Notes: generated by a model not told the origin, from the letters alone. A stretch of 5,810 nucleotides of DNA from Pseudomonadota bacterium (GCA_023435825.1 JAEZMB010000311.1:1-5810); one strand, 5' to 3'. Numbered from the stretch's first letter, positions 1-5,781 are shown. Numbers and translations: made by a program.

Positions 1-1769
1 CTCCCGCGCCACCGCCGCGCGGGCTCACCCCGGACCAGAAACGGGCCGCCGAGACCGCCGCCCGCCACGTGCTGACCGTGGCCGGCCCGGGCACCGGCAA
101 GACCCACACCCTGCTCGCCCGCATCCGCGAACTGCTGGCCCACGGCGTGGCCGCCGACAAGATCCTGGCCGTCACCTTCACTCGCCGGGCCGCCGCCCAA
201 CTGCGCGAACGGCTTGCCCGCGACGACGCCGGCGGCGACATCCCCCGGGCCGACACCCTCCACGCCCTGGCCCTGGCCGCCCTGGCCGAGGCCGGCGGCA
301 GCGAACCCGTGGTGCTCTCGGAAGATTCCGCCCGGCGGCTGTTTGATCTGGCCAATCCCGAGCTGCCCCGGTCCCGGGCCAAGAGCGCCTGGCAGGAGCT
401 GTCGCTGGCCCGGGAGAAAATGGCCCCGCCCGTGCTCACGCCCCAGGGCATGGCCGGCCCGGGCCTCTACGCCGCCCGCTACGCCGAGGCCAAGCGGCAA
501 GCCCGGCTGTCCGACTTCACCGATCTGCTGGAGGGCTGGCTGGCCGCCATCGCCTCGGGCCGCTCGCGTCCGGCCTGGAGCCATGTGCTGGTGGACGAGG
601 TCCAGGACCTCACCCCGCTGCAACTGGCGCTCATCGCCGCCGTGTGCGGCCGCGACCGGGCCAACCTTTTCGCCATCGGCGACCCGGACCAGTCCATCTA
701 CGGTTTTCGCGGCGCAACCGGCGGCGTGCGCGAGGCTTTGCGGGCCTTTTGGCCCGATCTCACGGAGATCGCGCTATCCGACAACTTCCGCTCGGCCGCG
801 CCCTTGCTGACCCTGGCCGCCGGGGTGTTCCGGGGCCGCGCGGCCCTGGCCTCCCGGGCCGGGCCGGAGGTGCAGGCCGATTGCCGCATCGAGCTTTACG
901 AAGCACCCACGGCGGCGGCCGAGGCGGACTGGGTGGCCGAACGCCTGTCCGGGCTTGTGGGCGGCTCGTCCCTGACGCTTTCCCGCGACTTTTCGGCCAA
1001 GCACCTGTCCCCGGGCGACATCGCCGTGCTGGTGCGCTTTTCCGGGCTCATCGGCCCCCTGCGCCAGGCCCTGTCCCGGGTGGGGCTGCCGGTGTCCGTG
1101 CCCGAGGCCGAGGCCTTTTTCAACGAACCCCGGGTGCGGCTGCTGTTGGCCGCCGCCGGCCTGCCCTACGGCATCCCGGCCCCGGAAACGGCCGGCACGC
1201 CGCCGGACATCCCCGAGCGGCTGCTGGAAAAAGGCCCGGCCGGGCTGGCCGCCTTTCTGGAGGGCATTCCGCCCTTTGACGCGCTTTTCTGGCAGGGAGT
1301 TCCGTTTCGCGAGCTGTGCCGGGCCTACGAGGCCCATGGCGGCTGGCAGGGGCTTTTGGCCTACGTGGCCGCCCAAAACGAGCTGGAACTGGTGGGGGCG
1401 CGGGCCGAGAAGGTGCGGATCATGTCCATCCACGCGGCCAAGGGGCTGGAATTCGGGGCGGTGTTCCTGCCGGCCCTGGAAGACGGGCTTTTGCCCTTTG
1501 CCGGATCGGATTTCCTGAGCGGCAAGCCCGGCCATCCGGCCGGACGCATGGACGAAGACGAGGAACGGCGGCTCTTCTACGTGGGGCTGACCCGGGCCAA
1601 AAGCCGGCTCTACCTGTCCCACGCCCTGCGCCGGGAACTCTACGGCCGCAAGCTCATGCTCAAGCGGTCGCGATTTCTGGACGCCCTCCCTCTGGGCGGC
1701 GTGCGCCAGCTGGCCCTGCGGGCCCACACCGTGCGGGAAGCCAAACAGCTTGGACTTTTCGGCAAGTAA
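1..1769 (+). CDS. UvrD/Rep-type SF1A DNA helicase, C-terminal portion (5' end outside window)
   Basis: An ATP-dependent 3'-5' DNA translocase/helicase of the UvrD/PcrA/Rep family, probably acting in DNA repair or replication. The frame is open from nt 3, and the Q-motif region (GLTPDQ, nt 21-38) lies upstream of the first possible in-window start (GTG at 69), so the true start is outside the window. Motifs in order: Walker A GPGTGKT (84-104), Ia AVTFTRRAA, Ib ADTLHAL, Walker B DEVQD (594-608), III GDPDQSIYGFRG, IV DNFRS, V IMSIHAAKGLEF, VI RLFYVGLTRAKSRL. All core ATPase residues are present, so it should be active. The motif IV to V stretch is about 210 residues, shorter than in UvrD, suggesting a reduced 2B domain. 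A proline-rich stretch (PAPPPRG) just before the Q motif looks like an interdomain linker. From recall, deltaproteobacterial relatives carry an N-terminal PHP/EndoQ-like domain, which cannot be seen here. The protein ends in QLGLF plus two residues. It stops with TAA three bases from a convergent small gene. Confidence 0.93.
   Translation, partial: PAPPPRGLTPDQKRAAETAARHVLTVAGPGTGKTHTLLARIRELLAHGVAADKILAVTFTRRAAAQLRERLARDDAGGDIPRADTLHALALAALAEAGGSEPVVLSEDSARRLFDLANPELPRSRAKSAWQELSLAREKMAPPVLTPQGMAGPGLYAARYAEAKRQARLSDFTDLLEGWLAAIASGRSRPAWSHVLVDEVQDLTPLQLALIAAVCGRDRANLFAIGDPDQSIYGFRGATGGVREALRAFWPDLTEIALSDNFRSAAPLLTLAAGVFRGRAALASRAGPEVQADCRIELYEAPTAAAEADWVAERLSGLVGGSSLTLSRDFSAKHLSPGDIAVLVRFSGLIGPLRQALSRVGLPVSVPEAEAFFNEPRVRLLLAAAGLPYGIPAPETAGTPPDIPERLLEKGPAGLAAFLEGIPPFDALFWQGVPFRELCRAYEAHGGWQGLLAYVAAQNELELVGARAEKVRIMSIHAAKGLEFGAVFLPALEDGLLPFAGSDFLSGKPGHPAGRMDEDEERRLFYVGLTRAKSRLYLSHALRRELYGRKLMLKRSRFLDALPLGGVRQLALRAHTVREAKQLGLFGK
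1746..1760 (+). other. Probable sliding-clamp (DnaN) binding peptide QLGLF at helicase C-terminus
   Basis: Codons CAG CTT GGA CTT TTC encode QLGLF, two residues before the stop, after a basic tail following motif VI. The bacterial beta-clamp binding consensus is QL(S/D)LF, and from memory E. coli DNA polymerase II carries the same QLGLF at its C-terminus. Position at the extreme end of the chain and the match to the consensus support a clamp-tethering role. Binding itself is inference. Confidence 0.6.
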
Positions 1770-1772
1770 CGC

Positions 1773-1916
1773 CTACCAGATGTGCCGCCACAGCAGGCGT
1801 TCGTAGGCCCGGGTGAAGCGATGGGCCGCCGGCGCCTTGACGCCGAGGTCTTTGAGTCTACAGTAGACATGCAGCGGATTGAAAAAATGCTGCACGAAAT
1901 CACGGATCTGTCGCAT
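1773..1916 (-). CDS. Small conserved-looking basic protein, 47 aa (FNPLHVYCRL type)
   Basis: A 47-residue protein of unknown function, ATG at 1916-1914 and TAG at 1775-1773. The N-terminal half contains RDFVQHFFNPLHVYCRLKDL and the C-terminal half is basic and aromatic (RAYERLLWRHIW). There is no signal peptide or clear membrane helix. Evidence that it is real: GGAG ten bases upstream of the ATG; about 35 of 47 codons end in G or C, as in neighbouring genes; and it fits exactly between the helicase stop and a possible promoter. I have an impression of similar short proteins with an F-N-P-L-H-V-Y-C-R core in Desulfovibrio genomes but could not verify this. The same frame stays open far upstream across cbiR, but that extension is antisense shadow. 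It runs convergent with the helicase (3-base gap) and divergent from cbiR. An antisense 84-codon plus-strand frame (1782-2036) is the alternative reading and has no recognisable content. Confidence 0.72.
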   Translation of the reverse strand: MRQIRDFVQHFFNPLHVYCRLKDLGVKAPAAHRFTRAYERLLWRHIW

Positions 1917-1926
1917 ACTACACTCA

Positions 1927-1930
1927 CTCC
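1927..1930 (-). promoter_or_regulatory. Ribosome binding site of the small 47-aa gene
   Basis: On the minus strand the sequence reads CCGGAG, then ten bases, then ATG at 1916. GGAG is a good anti-16S match at a slightly long but usable spacing, and it decides the start within a longer open frame. Confidence 0.6.
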
Positions 1931-1979
1931 GGAAGCTTGGCCGGACGGACGTGGAACGCCCCGTGCCGGCAACCCGAAT

Positions 1980-2008
1980 TCCATACTCCGGGCGGGCAAA
2001 ACCCTCAA
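1980..2008 (-). promoter_or_regulatory. Possible sigma-70-type promoter for the 47-aa gene
   Basis: On the minus strand TTGAGG (2008-2003) and TATGGA (1985-1980) are separated by exactly 17 bases. They match four and three of six consensus positions. A start near 1973 would give a leader of roughly 57 bases containing the GGAG site. The match is weak and rests on spacing and location in the only AT-rich patch nearby. Confidence 0.3.
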
Positions 2009-2026
2009 GCCAAAACCTGTAACTTT

Positions 2027-2032
2027 TATATC
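2027..2032 (+). promoter_or_regulatory. Candidate -10 element for the cbiR operon (short or absent leader)
   Basis: TATATC lies in an AT-rich patch 13 bases before the cbiR ATG. No convincing -35 is visible 17 bases upstream (TCAAGC). If this hexamer is used, the transcript would start about 7 bases before the ATG, which would agree with the lack of a Shine-Dalgarno sequence there. Confidence 0.25.
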
Positions 2033-2045
2033 CTAGAATTTCCAA

Positions 2046-2825
2046 ATGTTCGCAAAAAGCAAGTCTCCTTTTTCCTGGCGCATCGCCGCGCCGAGTTGCG
2101 TGTGGCCCGAAACCGCCCTGGTCAATTGCCGCCGCCTGGCCCGCACCGTGCCCGAGGTCGGCCTGTATCTGCTGGAGCTCCACGCCTGCCTGGCCTATGG
2201 CCCGGACGATCTGCCCCAGAAGACCTACGGCCTGAAATACCATCTCCATCTGCCCCTGGACCTGCCCTGGAGCCTGGGCGGCGAAACCGCCTTTGCCGTC
2301 ATGGAACGGCTGCTGGACATGACCGCCCATTTGTCGCCCTGGGCCTACGTGCTCCATCCGCCCACCGACCCGGCCAGGCTGGCCGATTTCGTCAGGGCCT
2401 ACGCCGCCGCCGGCTACGATCCGGCCGCCTTGCTGCTGGAAAACACCGACGCCGTGTCCCCGGCCGAAACCCTGGCCCTGGCCAAGGCCAACGGCTGTGG
2501 CCTGTGCCTGGACCTGGGGCACATGCTGGCCATGGGCCACGAGCTGCCCAAGGACGACCCGGAACTGGCGGGACGCACCCGAATGCTCCACATCTATTCG
2601 CCCTTCGGTCCCGAGGGGCCGCCCAAGGGCCGCAGCCACCTGCACCGCACGCTGACCTGCCTGTCGCCCGAAGGCCGCGACGAGCTGGTCTGGATGTTTA
2701 ACAATCTCTCCCCCCAGACCGTGGTGCTGGAAATCTTCGCCCCCATGCATCTGGTCGAAGGGCTGGCCTGTGTGGAAGCCATCGCCTCGGGCGCGACACC
2801 TCCGGCCTGCGGTGGCGCGGCGTGA
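2046..2825 (+). CDS. cbiR: Cobamide remodeling hydrolase CbiR (AP endonuclease 2-like TIM barrel)
   Basis: A 259-residue cytoplasmic protein that looks like CbiR, the cobamide-remodeling enzyme first described in Akkermansia muciniphila. CbiR hydrolyses the phosphoribosyl bond of the nucleotide loop, releasing the lower-ligand nucleoside and leaving cobinamide phosphate. The start region APSCVWP (15-21) matches the family beta1 region as I recall it. Candidate metal ligands of a xylose isomerase-like barrel are in order: E44 (LLELHA), H66/H68 (KYHLHLP), H104 (VLHPP), E132 (LLENTD), D156 and H159 (LDLGH), H182 (MLHIYSP), H198/H200 and E229 (VVLEIF). An in-frame TAG at 2034-2036 excludes an earlier start, and the next GTG (2100) would cut into the first strand, so ATG 2046 is the start despite lacking a Shine-Dalgarno sequence. 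The stop overlaps the cobU start by four bases (GTGA), pointing to translational coupling. A generic xylose isomerase-like enzyme is the alternative; the cobU neighbour argues for CbiR. Confidence 0.85.
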   Translation: MFAKSKSPFSWRIAAPSCVWPETALVNCRRLARTVPEVGLYLLELHACLAYGPDDLPQKTYGLKYHLHLPLDLPWSLGGETAFAVMERLLDMTAHLSPWAYVLHPPTDPARLADFVRAYAAAGYDPAALLLENTDAVSPAETLALAKANGCGLCLDLGHMLAMGHELPKDDPELAGRTRMLHIYSPFGPEGPPKGRSHLHRTLTCLSPEGRDELVWMFNNLSPQTVVLEIFAPMHLVEGLACVEAIASGATPPACGGAA

Positions 2826-3340
2826 TCCAGCTCGTCTTGGGCGGCGTGCGCTCGGGAAAATCGGCCCTGGGCGAGGGGCTTTTGGCCCAGGGGCCGGCCC
2901 CGCGCCGGGTGGTGGTCACGGGCAAGGCCCTGGACGTCGCCTTCCGGGAGCGCATCCTGGCCCACAAGCGCCAACGCGACCCGAGCCTGGCCGTCATCGA
3001 GTCCGGAGCCGAAGCCATGGACGTCCTGGCCCGGGAAGCGGCCCACGGCGGCACGGTGCTGCTCGACAGCCTGGACTTTTGGCTTTTTGCCTGTCATGGC
3101 GATGATGCGGACCACAGCGTCCGGCTGGCCCGGGGCCTGGCCCCGTATGCCGCCCCGGACGGCCCGCGATTGGTGGTGGTCAGCAGCGAGACCGGCCTTG
3201 GCCCCATCGCCGCCGACCCGGCCACGCGCCGGTTCGTCGACGCCCTGGGCGCGCTCAACCAGGCCGTGGCCGCCGCCGCCCACGACGTGCGTCTGGTCGC
3301 CGCCGGACTGTCCATCCAGCTCAAGGGAAACGCCGCATGA
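2822..3340 (+). CDS. cobU: Bifunctional adenosylcobinamide kinase / adenosylcobinamide-phosphate guanylyltransferase
   Basis: CobU/CobP phosphorylates adenosylcobinamide and then transfers GMP from GTP to make adenosylcobinamide-GDP, the activated acceptor for a lower ligand. The 172-residue length is near the family's usual size. The P-loop is GGVRSGKS (7-14). RERILAHKRQR (42-52) corresponds to the family RIxxH-R/K segment carrying the guanylylated histidine, here H48. VLLDSLDFWLF (79-89) replaces the usual VLVDCLTLWL Walker B region. ETGLGPIAADPATRRFVDALG followed by LNQAVAAAAHDVRLVAAGL is the conserved C-terminal signature. The usual SNEVG appears as SSETG, a modest divergence. The start is GTG at 2822, overlapping the cbiR stop, with only a weak GGTGG (2811-2815) upstream, so coupling to cbiR translation is likely. 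The TGA overlaps the next ATG by four bases. Next to CbiR, the guanylyltransferase half can act directly on the CbiR product. Confidence 0.92.
   Translation: MIQLVLGGVRSGKSALGEGLLAQGPAPRRVVVTGKALDVAFRERILAHKRQRDPSLAVIESGAEAMDVLAREAAHGGTVLLDSLDFWLFACHGDDADHSVRLARGLAPYAAPDGPRLVVVSSETGLGPIAADPATRRFVDALGALNQAVAAAAHDVRLVAAGLSIQLKGNAA
3323..3328 (+). promoter_or_regulatory. Ribosome binding site of the DHH phosphoesterase gene
   Basis: AAGGGA inside the end of cobU, eight bases before ATG 3337, is the best Shine-Dalgarno in the operon. It supports the ATGA-overlap start and suggests the third gene can initiate independently of coupling. Confidence 0.6.
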
Positions 3341-4416
3341 GCCCATTTCGCACCATGTCCCAGGCCGGGGCCGACCTCAACCAGGCCATCGGCCGGGGCG
3401 ATCGCTGGCTGATCCTCATCAACGCCGACCCCGACGCCCTGGCCTCGGCCATGGCCCTGCGGCGCATCATGGCCTACCGGGCCGAGACCGTGGGCATCGC
3501 CCACGTCAACGAGGTCAAACGGCCCGACAACCTGGCCATGATGCGGTTTCTGCGCATCCCCTCGATCCCTTTCGAGCCGGGCATGTGCGCCGCCTACAAC
3601 CGCTTCGCCATGGTGGATTCCCAGCCCCACCACCATCCCGCCTTCGCCGGGCGGCACTATTCCCTCGTCATCGACCATCATCCGCTGTTGCCGGACCATC
3701 CCTGTGACGCCGAATACTGCGACATCCGGCCGGACTACGGCTCGGTGAGCTCGATCATGGCCGAATACCTGCGGGGGCTGCGCATCCGGCCGGGCAAGCT
3801 TTTGGCCACGGCCCTGGTCTACGGCATCAAGACCGACACCCAGAGCTTCGAGCGCCACTTCATCGAGGCCGACGTGCGGGCCTTCAGCGCGCTGACCAAG
3901 CACGCCGACATGACCCTTGTGCGCAAGATCATCTCCAGCGAATACCATCGCCGCTGGCTGAAATTCTTCTCCAAGGCGTTTCGCAAGATGCGCTTCGTGG
4001 GCGTGCGTGGGCTTTTTGTCTACATGGACGTGCTGGAGAGTCCGGACATCCTGGTGATGCTGGCGGATTTCTTCACCCGGGTCCACGGCCTGTCGTGGAA
4101 CATGCTGGCGGCGGTGGTCAAGGGCACGGTGGTGGTGGTCTTTCGCGGCGACGGCATCGGCCGCAACATGGGCCACATGGCGGCCAGGCTTTTCGGCGAC
4201 ATCGGCTCGGCCGGCGGCCACCGGGGCGCGGCCCGGGCCGAGATCCCGCTGGAAAAGCTCGGCGGCAAGCCCGTGGAGGAGTTCCTTTACAAACGCCTCA
4301 CCGGCCATCGGCTGCCGACCAAGGAGCAGTGCCCGGTGGAGTTCCCGTCAGCGCATCAGGCCCCGCGCACGGCCCGGGCCGCCGCCGGACAGCAGAAGTC
4401 CGCCTTGGCCAAGTAG
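3337..4416 (+). CDS. DHH/DHHA1-domain phosphoesterase (NrnA-like), atypical motif I
   Basis: A 359-residue member of the DHH superfamily, which uses Mn2+ to hydrolyse phosphoester bonds in short RNAs, pAp, cyclic dinucleotides or related compounds. Visible motifs: LINADPDALASA (27-38, motif I), MVDSQ (92-96, motif II aspartate D94), IDHHP (112-116, the DHH triad), TDTQSF (166-171, motif IV aspartate D167) and, in the C-terminal DHHA1 domain, GSAGGHRGAAR (290-300) for substrate binding. In NrnA-type enzymes motif I begins with a metal-binding histidine four residues before the first aspartate; here that position is leucine (L27), while D31 and D33 are kept. There is no CBS, TrkA or membrane domain. 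The gene overlaps cobU by four bases, so it probably shares its transcript, yet no DHH protein has an established role in cobamide synthesis. The Ala-rich tail after about residue 330 overlaps the kinase gene on the other strand. Substrate is unknown. Confidence 0.88.
   Translation: MSPFRTMSQAGADLNQAIGRGDRWLILINADPDALASAMALRRIMAYRAETVGIAHVNEVKRPDNLAMMRFLRIPSIPFEPGMCAAYNRFAMVDSQPHHHPAFAGRHYSLVIDHHPLLPDHPCDAEYCDIRPDYGSVSSIMAEYLRGLRIRPGKLLATALVYGIKTDTQSFERHFIEADVRAFSALTKHADMTLVRKIISSEYHRRWLKFFSKAFRKMRFVGVRGLFVYMDVLESPDILVMLADFFTRVHGLSWNMLAAVVKGTVVVVFRGDGIGRNMGHMAARLFGDIGSAGGHRGAARAEIPLEKLGGKPVEEFLYKRLTGHRLPTKEQCPVEFPSAHQAPRTARAAAGQQKSALAK
4356..4416. other. 61-base convergent coding overlap of the DHH and kinase genes
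   Basis: The kinase TGA (4358-4356) lies inside the DHH gene and the DHH TAG (4414-4416) lies inside the kinase gene. The kinase side encodes the conserved Lcl_C ending ARAVRGA, whereas the DHH side encodes a low-complexity tail (APRTARAAAGQQKSALAK). The DHH tail is therefore the likelier overprinted part. No intrinsic terminator can fit between the genes. Confidence 0.85.
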
Positions 4417-5702
4417 CCCAGCTCCACATCCGCCGTCCAGGCTGACACGTAGTTGGCCCTATCGGCGCTCCAGACCCGGCGCACGGGCTGGGTGAGCGCC
4501 GCCGGCTGGCAATAGCCCTCGCCCACGGGTTCGGGGGAGAGCAGCGTCATGAGCTCGGGGGCGGTGGGCAGCCGCCAGTCGGCGAATCCGCCGAATCGGG
4601 CGGCGTTGAGGGCTTCCACATAGGCCGTGGCCGCCGGCCAGGTCACGGCGTAGGGCGCGGCCTGGCGCGCCCAGCAAAGCCCCGTGGCCCCGTCCAGCAC
4701 CATCCCGCCGCCCGTGTCCTCCAGCCGTCCCGGCCAGTAGGCCTGGGGCCGCCAGAGTTCGTCCAGGCCGAAGGCGGTCCGGGCGGCCCGGGCATCGACC
4801 ATGGCCGGCTCGCGGCGGGGCGACGCGACGTCGTCCGGCACGCAGCGCGGGCACAGCGACTCCGGCGCGGCGGCGCACACCCCGTCCATGCGCCGCCGCC
4901 AGGCGGCCAGGGCGGTGTCCAGGGCCTCGGCCATGGACCGGGCGTCGGCGAAGCGGCCGGCCGGGTTCTCGGCCAGGGCGCACTCCAGCAGCCCGTCGAA
5001 ATCTTCACCCAGCTCCGGCACGCGCTGCGAGGCCGCCCACTCGCCCCATTCGGGCAGCGAACCGGTGAGCATCCGAAAAAGGGTCACGCCCACGGCGTAG
5101 AGGTCGGACCTCGCGTCGGCGCGCTCCGGGTCGTCCTCCTGCTCCGGGGCGGCGTAGTAGGGCGAGCCGACCTTGACGTTGGACGGGCCGCCGAAGGCCT
5201 CGCCGCGCACCTTGGACAGCCCAAGGTCGGTGATTTTCAGCACGTCGCCCTCGCTGACCAGCAGGTTGAAGGGCTTGACGTCGCGGTGAACGATGCCGGC
5301 GTAGTGCAGCCGGGCCAGGCCTTCCAGGAGCTGGGCGGCGTAGGAGCAGGCCCGGGGCACGGGCAGCCGGCGGCTTTTGGCCTCCACCCGGTAGGTTTCG
5401 CCGATGATGGAGCCCAGGGATTCGCCGTAGTATTCCATGACGAAAAAGGGCCACGGCCCGGACTCGTCGTAGTCGAAGACATCGACGAGGTTTTTGTGGC
5501 GCAGCCCGCCGAGCAGGGCCGCCTCGTCGCGGAAAAGCCGCCGCACCCGCTCCTCGCCCCACAGGCCCAGGGTCAGTTCGTTAGGCCGCAGGAGCTTGAG
5601 CGCCGCCATGCGGCCGATGACCGGCATGGAGGCCCGAAACACCGCGCCCATGCCGCCGCGTCCGAGCACCCCGTGAATCGCGTACTTCCCGATAGACCGC
5701 AT
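4356..5702 (-). CDS. Hanks-type serine/threonine protein kinase fused to an Lcl_C (DUF1566) domain
   Basis: A 448-residue protein kinase. The catalytic domain (about 6-270) has the glycine loop LGRGGMGAVF (13-22), ATP-binding K36 (AALKLL), probable helix-C E60, catalytic HRDVKPFN (139-146), DLG in place of DFG (159-161), AAPEQ (184-188) and the subdomain XI arginine R250. It should be active. A linker with CPRC (284-287) leads to an Lcl_C/DUF1566 domain (about 330-448) with TGLCWARQ, GGFADWRLPTAPELM, VWSADR and a terminal ARAVRGA, matching the family's usual ending. There is no transmembrane helix, unlike many bacterial kinases with an extracellular sensor, so both halves appear cytoplasmic. 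The start chosen is ATG 5702, eight bases after AGAAGGAG; a GTG nine bases upstream (5711) lies within that Shine-Dalgarno and is unlikely. The last 61 bases overlap the DHH gene tail to tail. Substrates and ligand are unknown. Confidence 0.92.
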   Translation of the reverse strand: MRSIGKYAIHGVLGRGGMGAVFRASMPVIGRMAALKLLRPNELTLGLWGEERVRRLFRDEAALLGGLRHKNLVDVFDYDESGPWPFFVMEYYGESLGSIIGETYRVEAKSRRLPVPRACSYAAQLLEGLARLHYAGIVHRDVKPFNLLVSEGDVLKITDLGLSKVRGEAFGGPSNVKVGSPYYAAPEQEDDPERADARSDLYAVGVTLFRMLTGSLPEWGEWAASQRVPELGEDFDGLLECALAENPAGRFADARSMAEALDTALAAWRRRMDGVCAAAPESLCPRCVPDDVASPRREPAMVDARAARTAFGLDELWRPQAYWPGRLEDTGGGMVLDGATGLCWARQAAPYAVTWPAATAYVEALNAARFGGFADWRLPTAPELMTLLSPEPVGEGYCQPAALTQPVRRVWSADRANYVSAWTADVELGYLAKADFCCPAAARAVRGA

Positions 5703-5710
5703 CCGCCCCA

Positions 5711-5718
5711 CTCCTTCT
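5711..5718 (-). promoter_or_regulatory. Strong ribosome binding site of the kinase gene
   Basis: The minus strand reads AGAAGGAG, eight bases, then ATG at 5702. This near-perfect site fixes the start at 5702 and rules against the GTG at 5711, which shares its last G. Confidence 0.8.
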
Positions 5719-5771
5719 GCATCGTCGCCAGCCGACGTTTCATCCCGCCGCGCCCCTCGCCCGGCGAGCCG

Positions 5772-5781
5772 CCCCCCCCCC
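5772..5781. repeat. Ten-base homopolymer (C10 on plus, G10 on kinase coding strand)
   Basis: Ten consecutive C lie about 70 bases upstream of the kinase ATG. Runs of this length are prone to slippage in replication and in sequencing. No other run this long occurs in the window. Confidence 0.9.

Larger units (their letters stand above)
1917..2045. other. Divergent intergenic region between the 47-aa gene and cbiR
   Basis: This 129-base gap must hold control signals for both the minus-strand small gene and the plus-strand cobamide operon. The half near cbiR (about 1998-2045) is markedly AT-richer than the surroundings. I looked for a cobalamin riboswitch before cbiR and found no B12-box-like core, and the AT-rich part is too short to hold one. 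The heptamer ACTCCGG occurs twice (1926-1932 and 1985-1991), and CCGG pairs flank an AAGCTT centre near 1929-1944. Neither is clearly an operator. Confidence 0.6.

Noticed and set aside
69..71. GTG at 69 as the helicase start
   Set aside because: It would remove the Q motif and leave Walker A almost at the N-terminus; the frame is open to the window edge.
774..1727. 317-codon minus-strand frame antisense to the helicase
   Set aside because: Gly/Gln/Arg-rich composition typical of antisense of high-GC genes, and the plus strand carries a complete set of helicase motifs.
1782..2036. 84-codon plus-strand frame
   Set aside because: Antisense to the 47-aa gene, no Shine-Dalgarno, no recognisable content; the minus-strand reading is better supported.
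1917..2045. Cobalamin riboswitch upstream of cbiR
   Set aside because: No B12-box-like core seen and the region is too short and too AT-rich near the gene for the full aptamer.
1773..2750. Long minus-strand frame antisense to cbiR
   Set aside because: Only the last 47 codons (from ATG 1916) have a ribosome binding site and natural composition. The upstream part is Gly/Gln/His-rich antisense shadow of cbiR.
3094..4308. 404-codon minus-strand frame antisense to the DHH gene
   Set aside because: Gly/His/Val-rich shadow without domain signatures; the plus strand has clear DHH and DHHA1 motifs.
5709..5711. GTG at 5711 as the kinase start
   Set aside because: It lies within the AGAAGGAG ribosome binding site, which is optimally spaced for ATG 5702.
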